64,000 nt of DNA from Rhizophagus clarus (lineage: Eukaryota > Glomeromycota > Glomeromycetes > Glomerales > Glomeraceae): the NCBI GenBank assembly GCA_015698045.1, contig BLAL01000090.1, forward strand, positions 124,001-188,000, written 5' to 3'. Position 1 is the first letter of the stretch; each line of letters opens with the position of its first letter. The notes under the pieces were generated by a model, which was not told the DNA's origin, made no database searches, and saw only the letters and a program-made list of their open reading frames with translations. The position numbers and the translations under genes were made by a program. This document shows positions 17,683-30,182 of the stretch, in pieces.

Positions 17683-19977
17683 TTATAATTGATCAATTTC
17701 ATCAAATGCACCATCCTCATCATAATCAGATTCGTCACCATTGGCCTCCATACATTCACGTTCATTTATTGTGCTATGGCATTCTATTATCTGTGGTTGT
17801 AATTTTGCAACTTTATAGCCAGAAGGAGGTTCTACAAATACAGTTTCCTTATTCTCGTTGTATCTTCTTAGATAGTCGGCAAGTTCACAGCATTATATTT
17901 GCCTATCCACCTCATCATTGTATTTGATCCATTCTTTTAGCTTATCTATGGCGTCACCAAATTGGGCGAGATACAGATTATCTCTTCTTGCAATTTTATC
18001 AAATTCCTCCAATTCGGCTAAGAGTAATTCCCAGTCATATTGAGCTTCTTCATCCATATATTTAACCCAGCATTCTAGGGATACAGAATATAGCTCATTT
18101 ATCATATCATCACGAGAATTCTTGTACCAGAGCTTTATGTGGTCATATTTATGTCTATCTATCCATTCCCAATATTTGGCGGTATTCATTTTAGGCATAG
18201 GATCAGGATTAGCTTTCTGAACTGACTTTGGGTCTCGCTTTAGTGGCAGTTCAGTAGAAGGACCAGGTGTTCCATATGGTTCTGGCTCTATCTCTGGTTC
18301 TTGCTCTACTTTTGGTTCTTCCTCTGACTTAGCCGAAGGTGGTATAAGAGTAATTAGTTCTGTTATGAAGTTATCTATTAGGTTTTCAACAGATTCTGAA
18401 GTAACGGGTTGGTCTTCTGTCTCCTCTTGTTCTGACTTTGAAAGAACTGGAGGTGAACTTTTCTTTTGCTCATTTGGTATATCTATTCCAATTTGTGCTA
18501 AGAACTGATCGAGAGCTTTAGGATCAGATACAGATTTTTTAGGAATATCAATCTCCTCGATATCAATCTTATCAGTTTCATGAATCCAGTTATTACTAAG
18601 ATATTTCTTGTATAAAGTCTCTCTAGATATATTGTAAACTCTAGTACGGTTTTTATCTATATAAATTCGTTCACTTGTTATATTTAACTCATTAGATAAT
18701 GTTCTTGCAACCACAACTTTAGATAAGGGTGTAATATTTTTACTTACACAGTAACTTGTATAGGTGGCATATAATCTATGAACTGGTAAGCATGTAGTCG
18801 TATAATCAGCATTTACTATATACGTCTCCTTTATAAATTGAAATAATGGTGGAAGAGTAGATACGATATGCTCTTGCTTAGATGCAGTCATAGGAGGTGA
18901 GTTGTCATTAAAATCTGGGTATTTATCGGCAATAGCTTTAAAGTAAGCATAAAAGGCCTCACCCACCCCTGGATATTTCATTGCATCACCTAACTGTTTA
19001 AAATATTGCAAATCTCCTTTTCGAGTGGGTGAGACGTCTAGGAAAACTGTTCGTCTATCATCATTCTCAACTCTGAGAGCATTTTCATTAGTGAGAACGA
19101 TAGTAGACATAAAGTTTTTATATTGGGTAGGTGTTTTATATTTTTCATGAATTTCAATAGTATCGCTAGTAACTTTATCTTTAAGAGCACGATATAATGA
19201 ATTCCATTGGCTTTTTTCTGTTGGCATTTCTTCAAGTAAAAGAAGTACTTTACCTAATAATTGCCCGTTAAAACTACCCAAAATTGTTTCAGGATCGCTT
19301 GTCTTATAGACTAACTGAGTACCTAAAACATAACGCTGGATAAAATCAGTTATAATACCTTTACCCCAGCCTTGACCCGATTTAAGATAAAGAATCGAAT
19401 ACATTTTTCTACCAGTAGCCATACCAGCAAACCATTTGATAATGTATTCAGTTACATTCCAATCTCCTGAACACCAGACATCCCAAATGTGAGTAAATAT
19501 GATTTTGACTGCCTGATGAATGTTGGTTGAAAAGTCTGCTAAAGGACGTAATTGATGTAAGAAACCTGGGAAAATGTTAAGATAGAGTTGACCTTGAATC
19601 CTATAAATACGTTTCTTTGCAGGATCACAAGTTGCTACACATGTTGAAGAATTATCATATATAAACCATTTAGCAATATTAAATTCTGTTTTCGTTGGAA
19701 GCTGTTCAGGATTAGATTGCTTAAAGAAGGTTTTAGTTATAGGACGAATAAGCATACTAATATTTTTCATGGGAATATGCTCAAAATTCTTAATATCAGG
19801 TCGCCACATAAATACACCATGTGGATTGGAACAGAGAATGAAATAACTGCAAATATATCGCTTTGCTTTTATAATGTCATCTAAACTGTTTGCCTCTTTG
19901 ATAAGCCATTTTAGTATATCAATACTGTATGCTTCTTTAGATTCACCGAATTTCGAGATTACTACTTGGTTATTCAT
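17683..19977 (-). pseudogene. SF3 helicase (primase-helicase, DUF5906/D5-like)
   Basis: ATG 19977; open for 694 codons to TAA 17893-17895, then coding-like in frame for 70 more codons to TAA 17683-17685 (EPPSGYKVAKLQPQIIEC, acidic tail), so the first stop may be acquired or allow readthrough. Walker A LKSGQGWGKG (residues 199-207), Walker B KVLLLLEEMP (243-252), motif C MSTIVLTNEN (290-299) and Arg finger DDRRT (306-310) place it in superfamily 3. Residues 330-480 resemble the C-terminal part of D5/DUF5906 helicases. Residues 495-590 are a Glu/Pro/Ser linker. Would unwind DNA during element replication. Its promoter box TACTTTAGTA is 11 bases upstream. Confidence 0.8.
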
Positions 19978-19988
19978 TGTTAGTTAGA

Positions 19989-19998
19989 TACTTTAGTA
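19989..19998 (-). promoter_or_regulatory. TACTTTAGTA element upstream of the helicase gene
   Basis: Identical to 15134-15143 and at a similar distance from the start codon. Arms TACT and AGTA are inverted relative to each other. Confidence 0.35.
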
Positions 19999-20061
19999 GA
20001 AGTTTTGTTTAATTTATTTTTTTTTTTTGATACCTATATATCGACTATGTTTAATTACAAA

Positions 20062-20759
20062 TTTTTTCAGTATATTTGTCTCTTGAGGGTTGATACATTT
20101 AGGTACGAACAGATTGATGACTGGTATGGATATCTAGTATGAGGACTGATGATTGGTACAGATAGATTGGTACAGATAGATGGGTACTGACGACTATGAT
20201 GACAGATGATTGATCACCAATGAATGATCACCAATGAATGGTACAGATAGATGGGTACTGATGACTATGATGACTGGTATGGGGGTATATATAGGAGTTC
20301 GTACTAGGTGATAAGGTTTTTTTTTTGCATATCTACTTGGACTTTAAAGTGTGTCTGAGCTCGTTCCTGAAAATAGGACAGATTGGGTCAGATAGGACAC
20401 ATTTTGTACCCGAATTTCAAAAGTTTTTCTGGGAAATGTGATCTGATTTTTTTTTTTATATTCATCTGTCCTACTGTCCTATCTGTCCTATACTCTCCTT
20501 TCTTATTCGTTTTCTTGTTCTTTCCTTTGTTAGATTAGTAATTTGAGTAGTTATATATAGGACAGATGGTAGGACAGATGGGGTATTTTTTGGGACAGAT
20601 GGGGGTATGGTATGGAAATGGTATTTATCCATGGTATTGTTAGAGACGTGCCGTAAGGCGCTGGGAGACTAACTGAATAGGAGATCTGGTATGAATCCAA
20701 ACGGAGTTGGGATGTATAGGGGCTTTAGCCTCCGCTGGGCGGAGCCCTGCACCGACGAC
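20062..20759 (-). repeat. Right terminal inverted repeat
   Basis: Inverted copy of 6585-7279, about 97% identical by eye. I count about fifteen C/T or A/G differences, one transversion (CGGTGG versus CGGAGG near the outer end) and small homopolymer length changes. The outer terminus next to 20759 is followed by unrelated repeat DNA, without a copy of the left flank. Confidence 0.9.
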
Positions 20760-20764
20760 TATGC

Positions 20765-21012
20765 AGTAAAATTACGGAATAGCATATAGTAATATTTCAA
20801 AATATTTTAAAATATTATGCTTATGCAAACTTGCGGCAAGTCTGAAAACTTACAGAATATTACAAATCGTAAAATTACGAAGCTTTGCATATCATAATAT
20901 TTTGAAATATTTTAAAAAGTTACAAAATATTACACTTACGCAAACTTGCAGCGGGTTTGAAAACTTACAAAATATTATGATGTGTAAACTTGCGCAACTT
21001 TTCGCACTATAT
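20765..21012 (-). repeat. Dispersed AT-rich repeat (ATAGTGCGAAAAGTTGCG family), truncated
   Basis: Carries CGTAAAATTACG, AAATATTTTGAAATATT and GCAAACTTGC units twice and ends CGCAACTTTTCGCACTAT. The same units occur in the opposite orientation at 57988-58330. The copy is cut at the right TIR of the 14-kb element. Confidence 0.7.
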
Positions 21013-23226
21013 AATTTCCTGATGACTACTGTAAAAATAAATAATAAACTAATACAAAATTTGGATAGAACCTGGTTGTAATTCTTTTTCTCTATACTTG
21101 ATGTAGAAAAAATTAGCAAAGAAAGACCTTTTTCTTTTAATTGTCGCATGAATTTAGGTATGTGTTTTGCAAAAACATGCATATAGGGCGTAATATCTTC
21201 CTTTTGATATAGACCTGGAATTTGAATAGAATTATTCATGTGACCTTGAGTTGGACAACAAAACATACAGACCCAATTTTGAGCATCAATTTCGAATTGA
21301 TCAATCTCTTGATTTGAAAGATCTGCTTTGTGTAAAATTATATATAAACGATAAAATTCTCACCATAATTTTTCTATATTTTCTCCATAAACACCTGAAA
21401 CAAACTGTAATACTGGAAATTTCTCTAGCATTTTTTTTTTATCTGGACCCATTAAAGATGTCCAATTTCATTATTTTCCAGATTGAAAAAATTCAAAGTG
21501 AATTTTAATATTTTTAAATGCCAATTCAACTGCTGGTTTAATCTGTTTCTGAAATTCCTTTTTTTTAATTAAGTCAGTAAATAGACATTCCATTAAGACA
21601 TCCGATATACGTAAAAATAGATGCAATTCCTCAGGTATGTAATTTTCCTGATTAATTGCTAGAAATAAAAAAGGTTTTTTTTCACCTAATTATTAAAAAT
21701 CAATTAGATATTTATAATAATATAATAAATATATTAAATTCAGATAAACTCACATTTTGTATTTCCTGCATTATTCCATATTTTATTCATATCCCACCGT
21801 GATGATGCATCGCAATCACAATATAAATAGAAATATCTGGAATTAGGTGCACTTAATCTCATAATAATGTACATAAATTTTCAATCTCCACAAAAAAATA
21901 ATTCAATTGGCCAGTTAATACCATCTTGATCAATAATTCTGTTATTCTTTAAATTAAATAACTGATGTTGAAATAATTGCCCAATTTTTTCTAAATTTTC
22001 ATATTTTTCACATCCAACATAAAGACAAAAACTACAATTACAGATAAAATTAATTAGTAATTTAAATTAATTAAATAACAAATCAACAAAGAACTAAACA
22101 TACCAATATTGGTGATCAGATTTCAAAACTTCTTTTTTTTCATTTAATAAACACAATGTCATCATTACATGCTTTTGCTTTCTACCCACATTGCGCCCAT
22201 CACCACCAAATTTAAGATGAATTATATCGCCTTGGTTAAGGATTGGTGGAGATGTATTTTTCCAAATTGAAATCAATACTTTAAGTAAAATTTGGATTGA
22301 TCAATATGCACCATTTCCAATTTCAGTTTCTTCAACTAATATTTCTTCTTCAGATTGTTCAGATATGTCAAAATCATCAATATTATTATCAATATTAAAT
22401 GTTCCAATTCTGATTTTATTATTCATATTATTAGAAATTCCAATTCTATGTTTTTCAACATGATATTTACGGATATGATGAGATTCAATTGCAGATAGCT
22501 GACGGTAACTATCTCTTGCTAATAAGGATTCATCACATGTCCATACAATAGCATCCAATTTCTTAGGTTCATTAGAGTCATGTTGATAAGATAAGTTGAT
22601 AGTTTCATCATTAAAATCTAATTCAATTTTACGTATATGAACTATTGGTTGACCAGTTTCTGTAGTCTTATGATGTTTAGCAATTAATGACAAAAGTTCT
22701 TGTTCAGATTCTTTGCCAAAGGTTGCAAACTGTTTGTTTTGTCTTGATTTAGTTTGAATTATAGAAAGAGAACGCTTTTTAGAAGTTGTAGATATAGCTG
22801 AAACTTTTAATCTACACTGATGCAATCTTCCTATATCTAATCCAAAAACACGAGGACCTGATGATTGTGGTTCTCTGTGATTCATTTCCTAAATAATAGA
22901 TCTAATTATTACTATATTTACTGAATTATTTTTAAATTAATATATACATACATTTAAAAATGAATTTACAGCGCCAGTTGCAGATCTTTCACTATAAACA
23001 TTTTGTTCAGTATTATTTTCTTTCCAAAAAATATTATACTTTACTCTTTGATATGAAGTATATTTAATTTTACAGCGGAGTTTTTTTTTTCAAATTCAGT
23101 TTCAACAATATAGTCGTTTAATATCCAGTATTGTCTCCCGTCTTTAGAATTTTTTTGTATCATCATAATGTTAGTAGGATAATATCCTAAAGAAATTACA
23201 TTGTACCATGAGATAAATGTCATTCT
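21013..23226 (-). pseudogene. Decayed member of the dispersed multi-copy family (copy B)
   Basis: Scattered exons on the minus strand match the better copy at 45194-47431: SGPRVFGLDIGRL (22840), YRQLSAIESHHIRKY (22490), LKFGGDGRNVGRKQKHVMMT (22220), FFCGD-stop-KFMYIIM (21890), then DITPYMHVFAKHIPKFM and SSIEKKNYNQ (21200-21070). The TGA at 21881-21883 stands where the other copy has TGG, and TGA at 22301-22303 stands where it has CGA. Introns with GT-AG are likely between blocks. The conserved Asp residues in GGDGRN and CGDWKF could belong to an RNase H-like transposase core, but I cannot confirm that. Non-functional. Confidence 0.55.
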
Positions 23227-23249
23227 GCAGGATTCTGGACATTACTAAA

Positions 23250-25322
23250 ATAACTCACATTTTTTTTTTTTACCCATTTTTCTCAAAATTAAACCAATTT
23301 ACTCTTTTAGTTTTTTAAGGATATCACTCCATCTATTCAACCAATTTCGATAAACTTTTTTTTATTTTGTAAATCTTATTGAGAGCTACATCTTAAAAAA
23401 AGATCATCCAATTTGGATCACTGGTTAACAAGAAAATTGCAAAAAACGTGTTTTTAACTTCTAAATTTTACATCAATTTGCTCTTTTTCATGATTATGAG
23501 TTGTATTAGTAATGTCTGGGATCCTCATTCCGCCTGATTTATATGTTGCTATAATATGAGAAGAGTCTGGATAACCATGATTAAAAGTTCTTGTTAAATA
23601 ACTATCTATAATATTTTATAAAAGCAATTAATTGTATTATTTGAAAGTATAGCAATTTTGAAACAAAAAAAAATCACTATAGTCGTGATTTTCATTTATT
23701 TCATTTGACATAAGTACTAAGAACTAAGTTAAAAAAAATTTTTTTTTGCAAGAATAATAATTTTCAATTATATTTTTGAAAATGTTTCTAAAAAGAGCTC
23801 TATTTGGCTATAAAATAATATGAATGGGTTTAAATAGATCTGAACAACTTGTTATTGATTCAATTCAGAAACCAATTTAGAATAAATTTAGAGCAAATTT
23901 TTAGAGGCATAAAAAATACGAAAGGTCTCAAAATTAAAGATTTTTATTATTTGTCACGAGTTTAGCCATGTCACGTGATTATTTTACTGTGTTACAGATT
24001 TACAAATATTATTAAAATTCAACTTGGATGTATTAATTAAAATATGACAAAATCGAATGGAGTCAAATTAGCCCATATGATTAGGATGATAGTTTATTAT
24101 ATAATATAAGCTTATTTGATCAGTATTATGTAATAATGATGTAATTTTTTTATTCTTTGTAATACTTGCTACAACTAATAAATGGCCGTTAGCACATAAT
24201 TATACTTGTCCGCAGTTATGATATTGATTTATAATTTATAAAGTTTAAAAGTCACATAATATTATAGTCGTTTATAGATGATAGTTACCATATCTATTAT
24301 TATTAAAGTTTTAAATGATTTTAATTTAATTTAAAATCTAAACTGAATTTAAATTAAAAATTTGATTTAATTTTAAATAATTTTAATTTAAAGTTTTTAA
24401 TTTAATTTTAGTTTAGTTTAGTTTTCTTTAATAATTTGAACCAAAATCTAAACTGAAAATTGATAAAACTAATAAAAAAATTTTATATAAAAACAAAACT
24501 TTTTTTTACTTAATTTTATTAAGCTTTTTTTAATTTAATTTTAAATAAAAAATGAATAAAATTAGTAAAAAAAAATAAATAAAATTTACTTTTGTAAAAT
24601 AGTTTATTTTATTTTTTTTATTTTATTTTTTTCTTATTCTTAAAATATTTATTAAAATTTATAAAAAAAAAAATTTTCTATTTGTTATAAATCAAATCAG
24701 CCAATCAGATTTTTTATAGCAACTAAATACAAATGATTATATATCCTATTTTCTAATGAAGAAAAAAGGTATAATACTAAGTTGGATTCTTAATATATAT
24801 TGATAAGGTAATAATTAGCTAAATCACTGATTATTAGAAGTATTATTTAGTCCAGTATGAGATGTGACTTCAAATTAGAAGAAACAACTTTTTTGAAAAG
24901 AAGTCTCTAGAAACAAATTACTTACTAGTAAGGACTGTTATAAAAAATTCAGAAATCTTGTAAAGATATTTAAAATAAGTATTACTTGCTTATTAGATTC
25001 TATAAAGAATTTGGCTGATTAAGAATATACTTTTATTATTTTGTTAGATTGTGCAAAAGTATAGAAAGGTGGGAAGAAAAAAAGCTTAATTGTAAAAAAG
25101 CTTTATAAAAAGGTTTTTACCAAGTTTTGGTTAAAGCCTAGTGTGTTTCTGAAAAAAATTTTTTATTATTAATTAACATATTTACTCTGATTTGCTAAAT
25201 TTGAACAACCACACAATAAGAGTATTAGGAGGTTAAGTGTGACTAATTTGTCATCATCATCATATGTAAAAGCATCTATAGGATCTCAGCAATCTCTAGA
25301 TAACAAGCGAAGTACTTAATTA
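23250..25322. other. AT-rich DNA without recognisable genes
   Basis: Long A/T runs and short AT-rich repeats (for example AATTTAATTTAAAAT at 24300-24660). No ORF with coding character and no RNA gene was recognised. Confidence 0.6.
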
Positions 25323-25601
25323 GTGATCCGTAACAGAAGTAGAGAAATGATCGGCATATGGGGAATCGCACGTTATATCTGATAAAAGTTTTTAAGAAAT
25401 GATTTTGAGAAAAAGATTTTTTACGAATAAAAAGTTACAGTAATTGGCTATCTATTAATGTGATTTCCCCTTTATATTCCCTATGTAAATGATTGCGTAA
25501 TCCTCTTATGAATAATTATGATCTACATAAATATTACCAAATTTGGTAAATCTAGCCCCAAATTTTATTATTGCCGATCTCTACTTCTGTTGCGGATTAC
25601 G
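25323..25601. mobile_element. MITE, 279 bp, candidate 5-bp target duplication
   Basis: Left end GTGATCCGTAACAGAAGTAG and the reverse complement of the right end CGTAATCCGCAACAGAAGTAG match, and both continue into AGA...GATCGGCA. AATTA flanks both sides (25318-25322, 25602-25606). No coding capacity. Confidence 0.7.
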
Positions 25602-26090
25602 AATTAATGATCAAGTTTATCTTTAAAAACTGCCATTACACATTCTAAAGGTTCTCCTGTGGAATCAATCCCATAAACCCTACTTTATTTTCTTTTCACA
25701 ACGTGCAAATGTAATTAATATCACTATCAATAATAATTACAAGAAGATTAGGATGTTTTTTTATTAGTAATATAGTATAGTATAAAAATGTGTTAGTAGA
25801 ATGCAAAAGCAAATGTAGTGTTCATTAATAATAAACTGGACATTATATAGATGGAAACATTTTTTTTTGTGTTTGATAACCGGTCTAATTAGTATCTGAT
25901 TTTTCTCTTTCTCTATTTTTTTCTTTCATAGTAAAATAAAAGAAATAAAAGAACCAGCTTTAACGTAGTAAAGAATAAATGATAAGATTTTTTACAGTTT
26001 TTACTAAAAAAAATGGTTTTTTTGATCTAGCGCAGTTATTTAGAATGAACAGATTTTTCGTATAAATGTACTAAGGGAATCAAGGCAGAA

Positions 26091-28234
26091 TTAATTTGGT
26101 TGTAAACCAGAAATTGTAACCTTTACAGGTTTTGGCGAAGAGGTAGGCACCCTGCCATAGGTAGAACGTGATGGGGAATTGGGCGGGGTGTTAGAAGCTA
26201 TTACCGTTATAACCTCAGAAATACGTCGCTTAAGATCACAAAAGAAAAGTTTAAACGGTTGGTGACGGTTTTCATTAAGGGTAGCAAACAGCTATTACTA
26301 TTATCCACTTACTTTGATATTAAAAAAAGCTTCTAAAACTGTCACCAAGTTTAAGAACTGCGCCCGTTCCGTTGGGATAACTACATTGGAAACTAATACC
26401 ATCCTATATATACCGTCATAGCTCAAATCCGTTTCGTAAAAACGAATGCGCGCACCTATAAGTGCAATCAAGTATTAATTAATTAATGTATTAAAGAGTC
26501 AAACTAAATTTGCACTTACCAGTAACCCATATTCCAAAGGAAATCAAGCCATTCTTGTTTCCGTGTTTCTTGATTATTTCGTTCAAAGTGGCCACTTGGA
26601 AGTCACCGAGTTTGATGAATCTTTTTTCACCAATGTAGATGATGAGTCCTTTGGTTTTACCTCCCCAAAGAGAATTTCATCTCTGTCATTATTCAGAATC
26701 TTAAAGTCAGGTTTGTTACCTTTGACTGTGTTTTCCTTGTCGTTGGAGCGTTGCCTTTTCGATGCAGTACTCTCGCTATTTGCCCTTTTAAATCAAACAT
26801 CAAAGGATATATAGAGAATATATAGTAAAACAAAAATTATGTCTAAATGCTTATAAACATACCATACTAATTCCAATAATGGGTCGCGAAACATCTCATT
26901 GATTAAATCATGTAAAGTGCTGTGGACAAAAGTGTCTTCATCTCCTTTATTTAACTCTGTAACTTTTGCGAAATTTGCACACCACCTATCTTCAATTTCG
27001 TCTAGTGGTGCGAAACAATTTAACAACTAGAATGAAGAAGTTGCTTAGTAGTGTTACAATCCAACACTAAATCTGTGAATAAGAGAATTAAATCTTACCG
27101 AAGAATATTCTGAAATTACAGTCGTAATTACTAATGACAGAACCGGAGATGTTTGTCTTCGACAAATTGTGTTCCAAATCGCTTGATCGCAAGTCAAATA
27201 CGATGGTTTTTTTTGTTCAACCAGCATTATATTTGATAAGCATCTATTTATGAATAAAATATGAAGTATCTACAGAAATCCATGATACAGGTGGAATGCA
27301 ATACTTACAGAATTTTATGAATATCTTTTTTATAACATAAATACGAATTTTCCTTGACTTGTTTAATTGTTTTTTGTTGAAAATTTCGAAAATCGTTGGA
27401 GAGATTGTGGTTTTCGAAAATCCACTGAAAAAGCGCGTAATCATTTTAGTTAATATATGGTATGCAACGAAGCATTGATCGCATCGTGTACTCACATCCT
27501 TTTTCGAAGTGTCTCTAATATCAATATTACCAATGGTATCTTTCCATGAATATAGAATTTTATGACGTTTTCCGGCATCGTTATTTGGACTCGATATCTA
27601 TAATATACGTATTAGATTCCTCTCAGAAATGTCGCAAAAACTAAATATTTTATTACCTTCTTCAAGATGAGGTTTGGAAGACGGACCAGATGTTGATGAA
27701 CACGAACCGGGAAACTCTTGTTTTATTTTCGGGTCCGCTGACATAAATATCGAACTATCATCATTCTGTTGCGACTCCATGAGGCGAGGTTTTTTCGAAC
27801 CAGTTTCCTCCGGAAGGAGATCATCTATGCGACTTCGGATTGCTTTGCTTGTTTTCTTGGTTAATGTCTTATCGATAGAAGCCTGGTAAAATATGAAAAA
27901 ATTTAAGATATACAAATCTTGGATACGACACATCATAACATGTTTGACATACCTTCTCCTTATTGAGTACGCAAGCAGATTGTTTCGATAGAAAATAATC
28001 ATCGATTGCTCTCGCGTAATGACCATTATTGTACTTTTGTTCAAGTTCGACTAGTTTTTCATCATTGCTAAGTGCGAGGCTTGCACTGAGCGAGGAGCAC
28101 CAATCCGAGACACCTTTGCTCTTTGCTGTGTAATTAAATTTCTTAAAAAATTCCACCAGTGTGCACTTTTTCTCCCTGATAAAAAAATTCACTTTTGGAG
28201 AATTCGAATTCATTTTTGTCGTTAGGACAGACAT
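26091..28234 (-). CDS. Multi-exon host gene, unknown function
   Basis: Begins ATG 28234 (MSVLTTKMNSNSPKVNFFI). Clear introns: 27883-27953 (GTATGT...TTTACCAG) and a candidate at 27598-27656 (GTAATA...TTATAG, whose junction leaves an unresolved frame). The last exons read LISFGIWVTG/ARIRFYETDLSYDGIYRMVLVS and end in LFATLNENRHQPFK...ISGLQPN-TAA at 26091-26093, with introns GTAAGT...TTATAG around 26520-26475 and a very short one near 26315-26295. A one-base frame change near 26655 (after EILFGE) suggests decay or an unseen junction. Nuclear or cytosolic soluble protein by composition. GC is higher than the flanks. No family recognised; probable recurring fungal gene family. Confidence 0.55.
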
Positions 28235-29949
28235 TGCTACCTACCGAAAGACGCGTCGACTATCGAGTATCGACGTGTATAGTTCGACGTGTTGATATAT
28301 ATTATTTTATATGTTACACAGAACTCGTGCAGGTGACTCTGTTATTTATATTTCGCGCGTATAACTAACTTACTTTTATCTTTGTAGAACAGAGGTGTGT
28401 CCTGTCAGATGTGGTCTGGCATAAATTGGCCTTTCTCTGTTAGGAGGCCTGTTTGTAACTAGATCCTCTCACAGAAGACAGTATAGCTACTAATCGCTCA
28501 GAGGAACTTCGGTTATCCCATAATTAAGGTTGTGGCTCGCGCTTGGTTGTCAAGAGTTATACTGTGAGCGCGCGCATGGAAATGCAAGTTTTCTTTTGAT
28601 GCCTTGTAAGTGTTTCGTTAAGCAGAGTTATCTTGCCGATCGCTTTGTACTAATGGTTTTTTGATTTGTTCTTATTGAATATTATAGCAAAAGATTTCTT
28701 GACCCTATAACGTAATTCACTGCACGGTTGGTCAAAAACTTCGGTTATTCCCTCGGGGTGGCACCTGTTGTTGATTTGCGTTGATAGAAGACAATGCGCT
28801 AATTTATCATTCTGAAGAACTTCGGTTATCCCATAACTAAGGTTGTGGTTCATGATAAGTTGTCAAGAGTGTGCATTGTGCGCTCGATCATCTTTGTTGG
28901 AAGCAGAGCTACGGTATAGAAATCTGATGTAAAGTATTAGAAATCATATTTATTATTACTCTCCAATATTAGAACAATTTGGATAAATTACAAGCATTTT
29001 TATTTTTCCGATGCACCCGCATATATTGGAGAAGCAAATGAAATGTACGATGCTATCAAAGAGGGAGGGATTACGCGGATCCTAGGCCATTTAATGCGAG
29101 TCCCAGCATCAAGTTATTTCTTTACTCTCTTACATTTACGAAAAGTATCTATAATTAATTTGTTTATACTTCTATTGCTAATTACGTGATTCTCACCCCC
29201 CCCCCAACAGCCTTAAATTTCCGAAATAAACTATCCCACCATATTTACAGTATTTTTTTCTATCTATATCTTTCCCAAACACACAAAATATTATTCCTCG
29301 AAAGAGAGAACTTCTCTGAGATTAAGAAATTTCGAACCTATAGTATAATTACGGAAGTATTAGCAACCAAGGTAAAAAAAATAATACAATAACGATTTAC
29401 ACTTACTATCACGATTCATTTTCACATAATTCCATTCCGCCTCTTACACAAGAAATTTATTGCTTAATTTTCTCTGCGTTATCGCCGGTACGATACTGCG
29501 CAAAGTTTAAGAATTCGGCACGTGAAGATGCTTATATAAGATAAATTTTTTGCTGCGCCGTTGCATGTGACGAGATTCATGTGAGTAGACTCTTCACAAC
29601 TTGTCACCCGAAATAACGTTATGTTTTTTATATATGCTAGATTGGCTTGGATAGAAATGTTAAATTTATAGTCCCCGCATCATTACACAAGACCCGCTTC
29701 TCATGTACATTCAATAAAATATTAATACTTTATTTATGAAATAAATCGTTGCCGGAAACCGGCTTACAATACATAAAAATTGCGAATAGATCGCTTTACA
29801 TTATGTGAATAAAAAATACTATTTTTTAACGCGAACATCTTCTAAATTTACTCTTGCTTTTCGATCATCTGTTACCAAAGATAATGATAGTAAGAACAAC
29901 GCTCATTAGATTTCAGCTATAACATTATGCAAAGCGCCTTTCGGCCAAA
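28235..29949. repeat. Gene-free stretch with a ~70-bp direct repeat
   Basis: GAACTTCGGTTATCCCATAA plus following GGTTGTGG...GTTGTCAAGAGT occurs at about 28506 and again at about 28816; a weaker third piece (AAACTTCGGTTATTCCCTC) lies near 28738. Otherwise no gene or RNA was recognised. A run of nine C residues occurs near 29197. Confidence 0.5.
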
Positions 29950-30182
29950 TTACTCACACAGCTTCTTAATGTAGTCCTCAAGTTCCAATGCTGGTCTCAA
30001 TCCCATTTCTGTCTGGTTAACTTGAGAAATAAATGACTGGTGATTTTTTCCTCCTCAAGTCTCATAAAAAAGCCATCACCAAGTTCTATATGACTTAATT
30101 CAGAATCTCCCCGCAAAAAATTGATAAGTCTTTTTGTTTCATATCCTTCTAACCTCTCAGCTATAGTGGAGCTGGAAGACAT
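29950..30182 (-). pseudogene. SAM-like domain fragment, frameshifted
   Basis: From ATG 30182: MSSSSTIAERLEGYETKRLINF, then LEEEKITSHLFLKLTRQK; after a one-base frame change it continues MGLRPALELEDYIKKLCE to TAA 29950-29952. The pattern helix-FLKLT-x-x-x-MGL-R-P-A-x-x-L is that of a sterile-alpha-motif-like helical bundle, common as a protein-interaction module. About 75 residues. It may be the first exon of a larger gene or a stand-alone fragment; nothing clear follows downstream. Confidence 0.5.

Larger units (their letters stand above)
6585..20759. mobile_element. 14.2-kb Polinton/Maverick-like element with Gag and retropepsin
   Basis: Bounded by ~695-bp TIRs. Inside, compact genes on both strands encode: Gag-CTD-like mini-protein, Zn-ribbon protein, chromodomain integrase, a short unknown, retropepsin, Gag, coiled-coil protein, A32-like ATPase, four small proteins, family-B DNA polymerase and an SF3 helicase. 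Integrase, PolB and A32 ATPase together are the known hallmark set of Polintons/Mavericks and polinton-like viruses; jelly-roll capsid proteins and the adenain-like protease of those elements are not seen. No reverse transcriptase, RNase H or internal LTR is present, so the Gag/protease pair is not an obvious nested retrotransposon. Several genes carry stops or frameshifts, so this copy is probably inactive. No target duplication is evident. Confidence 0.85.

Noticed and set aside
24300-24660. AT-rich tandem repeats as a replication origin
   Set aside because: Low-complexity A/T without defined repeat unit; no support.
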